From contig CALCFG010000081.1 of NCBI GenBank assembly GCA_937900565.1, positions 1 to 25,733 of the forward strand: a DNA stretch of 25,733 bases, given 5' to 3'. The DNA is from an uncultured Erysipelotrichaceae bacterium (GTDB lineage Bacteria; Bacillota_I; Bacilli_A; Erysipelotrichales; Erysipelotrichaceae). A program made the translations under genes and the position numbers. Below the pieces are notes generated by a model, which saw only the letters and a program-made list of their open reading frames with translations, had not been told where the DNA came from and searched no databases. Shown one piece after another: positions 22,754-25,733 of this stretch. Positions within the stretch are counted from its first letter, which is position 1. Every line of letters starts with the position of its first letter.

Positions 22754-24046
22754 ATGAATGATTCTAAACAACCCTTGGCGTATCGGCTACGCCCAACCAC
22801 AATTGATGATGTTATCGGCCAAACGCATTTAGTTGGGCCCAATGGATTTTTACGACAAATGGTAAATCGTCAACAATTAGTATCCCTAATTTTTTTCGGT
22901 CCACCTGGAACAGGTAAAACAACCCTTGCTTTTTGTGTTGCCAATGACACGCATCATCCCGTTCGTTTTTTTAATGCCGTTACAGGAAATAAAAAAGATC
23001 TTACTGCAATTTTTGCAGAAAGTGATTTTTGTGAAAATTCGCTTGTCTTAATTATCGATGAAGTGCATCGATTAAATAAAGATAAGCAAGATCTTTTATT
23101 ACCCTATTTAGAAAATGGCAGCATTATTCTGTTAGGTTGTACCACTAGTAATCCATCGTTTGCGATTAATCCGGCCATTCGGAGTCGCTGCCATTGTTTA
23201 AATGTCAATGCATTGGATACCAATGATATTGTAACGGCATTAAAAAGAGCATTAAAACACCCTAATGGGTTTAATGATGAGTATACCATCACAGATGATG
23301 CAGCATTGGCATTAGCTAAACTCAGCAATGGCGATGTTCGTTATGCATTAAATTGTTTACAAGCTGCAAGTTTTTATTGCGATCAAGATCATATTATCAC
23401 CAATGATATACTTGCCCAAAGCAATTTTGTTGCTAACAGTACAGTATTTAAAGATGGTGATGGCCATTACGATGCAGAAAGTGGATTACAAAAATCAATC
23501 CGAGGGTCAGATGTCAATGCGGCTTTATATTATTTAGCACGATTAATTGATGCCGATGACTTTGACAGTATCGAACGACGCTTACCTGTTATTGCATATG
23601 AAGATATTGGCTTAGCTAACCCTGCCGCCTGTGCTCGAACCATTAGTGCATTACAAGCTGCACGCATGGTTGGCTTCCCGGAAGGTAGAATCATATTAGC
23701 CAACGCCGTCATAGAGTTAGCCTTATCTCCAAAAAGTAAAAGTGCTGAAATGGCAATTGATGCTGCGTTACAAACCGTTAAAAATAGCCCGAGTCAAGTC
23801 CCTCCTTATTTACGATTAACCCCAGTAGGGCTGGCAGAAGATGAAAAATACAGTTATGAACGTTCTGATTTATGGCCTTATATTCAGTATTTACCAGATA
23901 ATATCAAAGATAAAGTATTCTATGTTCCTCAAACAAGTTCTTCATTTGAACGTCAATTAAAAGTAAATTACGATCAATTGGCACAAATTAAGCGCACAAG
24001 CAATATCAAGGCATTAAATCACACAAAGGTTAAAAAACATGACTAA
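22754..24046 (+). CDS. rarA: Replication-associated recombination protein RarA (MgsA), AAA+ ATPase
   Basis: 430 residues from the chosen ATG. LAYRLRPTTIDDVIGQTHLVG is the standard opening in family members, here seen in consecutive short pieces from residue 8. Walker A is FFGPPGTGKTT and Walker B LVLIIDEVHRL, with CTTSNPSF (sensor 1) and IRSRC (arginine finger region). The C-terminal oligomerisation part carries YEDIGLANPAA. RarA acts at stalled replication forks with SSB. A TTG ten codons upstream is also open but lies within the promoter. It overlaps the sirtuin gene by 8 nt. Confidence 0.95.
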   Translation: MNDSKQPLAYRLRPTTIDDVIGQTHLVGPNGFLRQMVNRQQLVSLIFFGPPGTGKTTLAFCVANDTHHPVRFFNAVTGNKKDLTAIFAESDFCENSLVLIIDEVHRLNKDKQDLLLPYLENGSIILLGCTTSNPSFAINPAIRSRCHCLNVNALDTNDIVTALKRALKHPNGFNDEYTITDDAALALAKLSNGDVRYALNCLQAASFYCDQDHIITNDILAQSNFVANSTVFKDGDGHYDAESGLQKSIRGSDVNAALYYLARLIDADDFDSIERRLPVIAYEDIGLANPAACARTISALQAARMVGFPEGRIILANAVIELALSPKSKSAEMAIDAALQTVKNSPSQVPPYLRLTPVGLAEDEKYSYERSDLWPYIQYLPDNIKDKVFYVPQTSSSFERQLKVNYDQLAQIKRTSNIKALNHTKVKKHD

Positions 24047-24749
24047 TTCATTACAACATATAATTGAACATTCCAAAGCAATTGTCTTTTTCACAGGAGC
24101 AGGCGTATCCTGTGCCTCTGGCATTCCAGATTTTCGTAGTTCTACAGGTTTATATCAACAAAACTTTACAGCAGAATCAATTCTCTCCCATTCTTACTTT
24201 ATGCAATATCCCAATGAATTTTATCAATTCTATCGCACTCATATGATTTATCCCAGCGCTAAGCCAAACAATGCACATCATTTTATGGCTGCGTGCGAAG
24301 CTAAAGGAATTGCTATCGGGGTTATAACCCAAAATATTGATGGTTTGCATCAAATGGCTGGAAGCAAAAAAGTAGTCGAACTTCACGGCTCAATTCATCG
24401 CAACCATTGCATGCATTGTCACACTTTTTATCCACTTACCTCGATAACTGAAAGTAATGGTATCCCCTATTGTCCAAAATGTCGCGGCATAATAAAACCT
24501 GATGTCACCTTATATGAAGAAAGTTTAGATAACCATGCAATTAATGAATGCATTCAATTAATTCAGCAAGCAGACACATTAATTATTAGCGGCACTTCAT
24601 TATCGGTGTATCCAGCAGCAAGTTTTATCCGATATTTCCAAGGAAATAACTTAGTGCTAATAAACCGCCAAGCAACAAGCGCAGATAATTATGCAGATCT
24701 AGTGCTTCATCAAGACTTAAATACGGTATTTAATCAAATTAATTTATAA
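24039..24749 (+). CDS. NAD-dependent protein deacylase (sirtuin)
   Basis: 236 residues, a complete bacterial sirtuin. The NAD loop is FTGAGVSCASGIPDFRS (18-34), then TQNIDGLH (98-104), the catalytic His116 in ELHGS, and a zinc ribbon of Cys124, Cys127, Cys145 and Cys148. No extra domain is fused. The start overlaps the rarA end (ATGACTAA), so both are co-translated; whether this reflects a shared role is unknown. A strong terminator follows. Confidence 0.95.
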   Translation: MTNSLQHIIEHSKAIVFFTGAGVSCASGIPDFRSSTGLYQQNFTAESILSHSYFMQYPNEFYQFYRTHMIYPSAKPNNAHHFMAACEAKGIAIGVITQNIDGLHQMAGSKKVVELHGSIHRNHCMHCHTFYPLTSITESNGIPYCPKCRGIIKPDVTLYEESLDNHAINECIQLIQQADTLIISGTSLSVYPAASFIRYFQGNNLVLINRQATSADNYADLVLHQDLNTVFNQINL

Positions 24750-24784
24750 ACTAAGCGTGCAATGAATGCACGCTTAGTTTGTTT
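24748..24784. terminator. Two-way terminator between sirtuin and ABC permease
   Basis: AAACTAAGCGTGC (24748-24760) and GCACGCTTAGTTT (24768-24780) form a perfect 13-bp stem with a 7-nt loop, then GTTTT on the plus strand and A/T-rich sequence on the minus side. It ends both the rarA-sirtuin unit and the ABC exporter unit. Confidence 0.92.
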
Positions 24785-25419
24785 TAATAATCTTTCTTTT
24801 CCATTACACGCAACGAGATTGCATAAGAAATGAGTACTGCGATTAAACAAATTATCGATATAATAATAAACATATTTCCCAAAATCAACGGTTGATTAAA
24901 GTCCAATGATAAATCGACACTCGTTTGCATAATATAATAACAAAGGCCAAATACACTTCCCATGGCTGCCGCCATGATAACCCTTCCTTTTTCAGGTCCA
25001 AATTTAATTAAAAATGGAATTGAAAAACTAAACAATATAAATACAATCAATAGAATGATCAATGACGCCATTACTATATTCGTAGCTACGCTTTGACCTT
25101 TAATCCAATTACAAATAAATAAAATGCACAATGAAAGAAACCATGTTAACAGCAAAGCCAATGAAGCAAATATATATTTACTTTGAATGTACATTTTTTT
25201 ACTTATTGGCGTTGTCAATAAATAGGTCAAAAAATTATTGTATTCATCTAAATTAAATGTACTAGTTATCGTCATCATCATTAAAAAGTTACTGAAACCA
25301 ACCGAACCCATACCATTAGATGATGTAAACGCAAGAATCAACGCGACTGTCAACATTAACATCAATCCTGTTTTTTGAGATTTTAAAAGCATCAAATCTT
25401 TAAACAATAAACCTTTCAT
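24784..25419 (-). CDS. ABC-2 type transporter permease
   Basis: 211 residues from the chosen start, with about six membrane helices. MKGLLFKDLMLLKSQ at the start, DEYNNFLTYLLTTPISKKMYIQSKYI in the first loop (seen in two pieces) and a C-terminal YAISLRVMEKKDY are typical of the ABC-2 family with PF13346-like members. A start 18 codons further up exists but overlaps the ATPase gene; the inner ATG has AAAGGA and follows the ATPase stop by 1 nt. The substrate is unknown. It forms an exporter with the upstream ATPase. Confidence 0.9.
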   Translation of the reverse strand: MKGLLFKDLMLLKSQKTGLMLMLTVALILAFTSSNGMGSVGFSNFLMMMTITSTFNLDEYNNFLTYLLTTPISKKMYIQSKYIFASLALLLTWFLSLCILFICNWIKGQSVATNIVMASLIILLIVFILFSFSIPFLIKFGPEKGRVIMAAAMGSVFGLCYYIMQTSVDLSLDFNQPLILGNMFIIISIICLIAVLISYAISLRVMEKKDY

Positions 25420-25420
25420 C

Positions 25421-25733
25421 TTACTTTCCTTTCTCCAACACGGTAAACACTTCATCCATCGAGCATTTTTCAATAATTACTTCAGGATAATTTTCAACAT
25501 AAAATTGCATTTGATTGGTAATGCATTGATACCCATAAGATGTAGGAATAGAAGCTATAAGATAATTTTTATCCAATACTTCGTATTGGTTATCACTTAC
25601 CTTTAAAACACCATAACTATTTTCTAACTCATCCATTGATTCAACTAAACTTACATTGCCATGGTGCATCATTATAATTTCATCGCATAAATTTTCTAAA
25701 TCACTAAATATATGACTGCTCATTAAAATAGAG
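25421..25733 (-). CDS. ABC transporter ATP-binding protein, 3' part
   Basis: The last 103 codons of an ATPase whose 5' part lies beyond the right edge. The reading frame is open to the edge. ILMSSHIFSDLENLCDEII contains the H-loop histidine that senses ATP gamma-phosphate, followed by the usual C-terminal extension. Walker A, the signature motif and Walker B would lie outside the window. The stop is 1 nt before the permease start, so the two are one unit. Confidence 0.9.
   Translation of the reverse strand, partial: SILMSSHIFSDLENLCDEIIMMHHGNVSLVESMDELENSYGVLKVSDNQYEVLDKNYLIASIPTSYGYQCITNQMQFYVENYPEVIIEKCSMDEVFTVLEKGK

Noticed and set aside
22754..24749. rarA-sirtuin pair as an antiphage sirtuin system
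   Set aside because: The sirtuin is a plain deacylase-length protein with an intact zinc ribbon and no fused effector, and RarA is a housekeeping protein; overlap alone does not support a defence system.
25420..25473. Longer ABC permease start overlapping the ATPase gene
   Set aside because: The inner ATG has a good Shine-Dalgarno and begins with the usual permease N-terminus; the extra residues are an out-of-frame reading of the ATPase end.
1..25733. CRISPR array or insertion sequence
   Set aside because: No regularly spaced repeats, transposase frames or flanking inverted repeats were found on either strand.

Overview
The window is AT-rich chromosomal DNA from a low-GC Gram-positive bacterium (Bacillota). 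Shine-Dalgarno sequences are strong, there are CcpA-type cre sites, a lactose/cellobiose-type PTS, YitT, VanZ-like and DUF951 proteins, and a purF leader with a guanine riboswitch. The single-chain PurL combined with this gene set resembles Erysipelotrichia-like lineages, but the taxon is an inference. No phage, insertion sequence or CRISPR array was seen.

Region 1 (1-8246, minus strand) is a de novo purine operon in the order purF-purB-purE-purL-purM-purN. Genes overlap or nearly touch, and purN runs off the left edge. It is read from a TTGATA-N17-TAAACT promoter through a complete guanine-class purine riboswitch (8134-8198) and an intrinsic terminator (about 7984-8020) just before purF. A divergent lipoprotein of unknown function (8481-9158) follows and is closed by a strong two-way terminator shared with the next operon.

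Region 2 (9249-18122, minus strand) is a ten-gene operon for salvage of peptidoglycan amino sugars: GH1 6-phospho-beta-glycosidase, murQ, PTS IIA, a small unknown membrane protein, PTS IIB, PTS IIC, mupG (DUF871/GH170), a MurNAc/GlcNAc-type kinase, an RpiR/MurR-type regulator and anmK. The likely logic is as follows. The PTS imports and phosphorylates a disaccharide. MupG and/or GH1 cleave it. The kinase phosphorylates the freed sugar. AnmK feeds in anhydro-MurNAc. MurQ turns MurNAc-6-P into GlcNAc-6-P and D-lactate. Two promoters, before GH1 and before IIB, each carry a cre-like site and a shared AT-rich inverted repeat that is a candidate operator for the encoded regulator. The unusual point is a cellobiose/chitobiose-type PTS where MurP (glucose family) would be expected.

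Region 3 (18430-19837) holds tRNA-Arg(CCT) on the minus strand and, divergent from it, a 378-residue CARF-plus-nuclease protein of the Card1/Can2 (DUF1887) type. No Cas gene or CRISPR array is in the window. This is the strongest candidate for an undescribed or orphan defence component.

Region 4 (19791-25733) is a set of small housekeeping units: a VanZ-like protein, YitT, dtd-folD-DUF951, rarA-sirtuin, and an ABC-2 exporter pair cut by the right edge. Four genes here (vanZ-like, yitT, dtd, rarA) share an odd layout: a -10-like hexamer exactly 7 nt before the ATG and no usable Shine-Dalgarno, which suggests leaderless transcripts.
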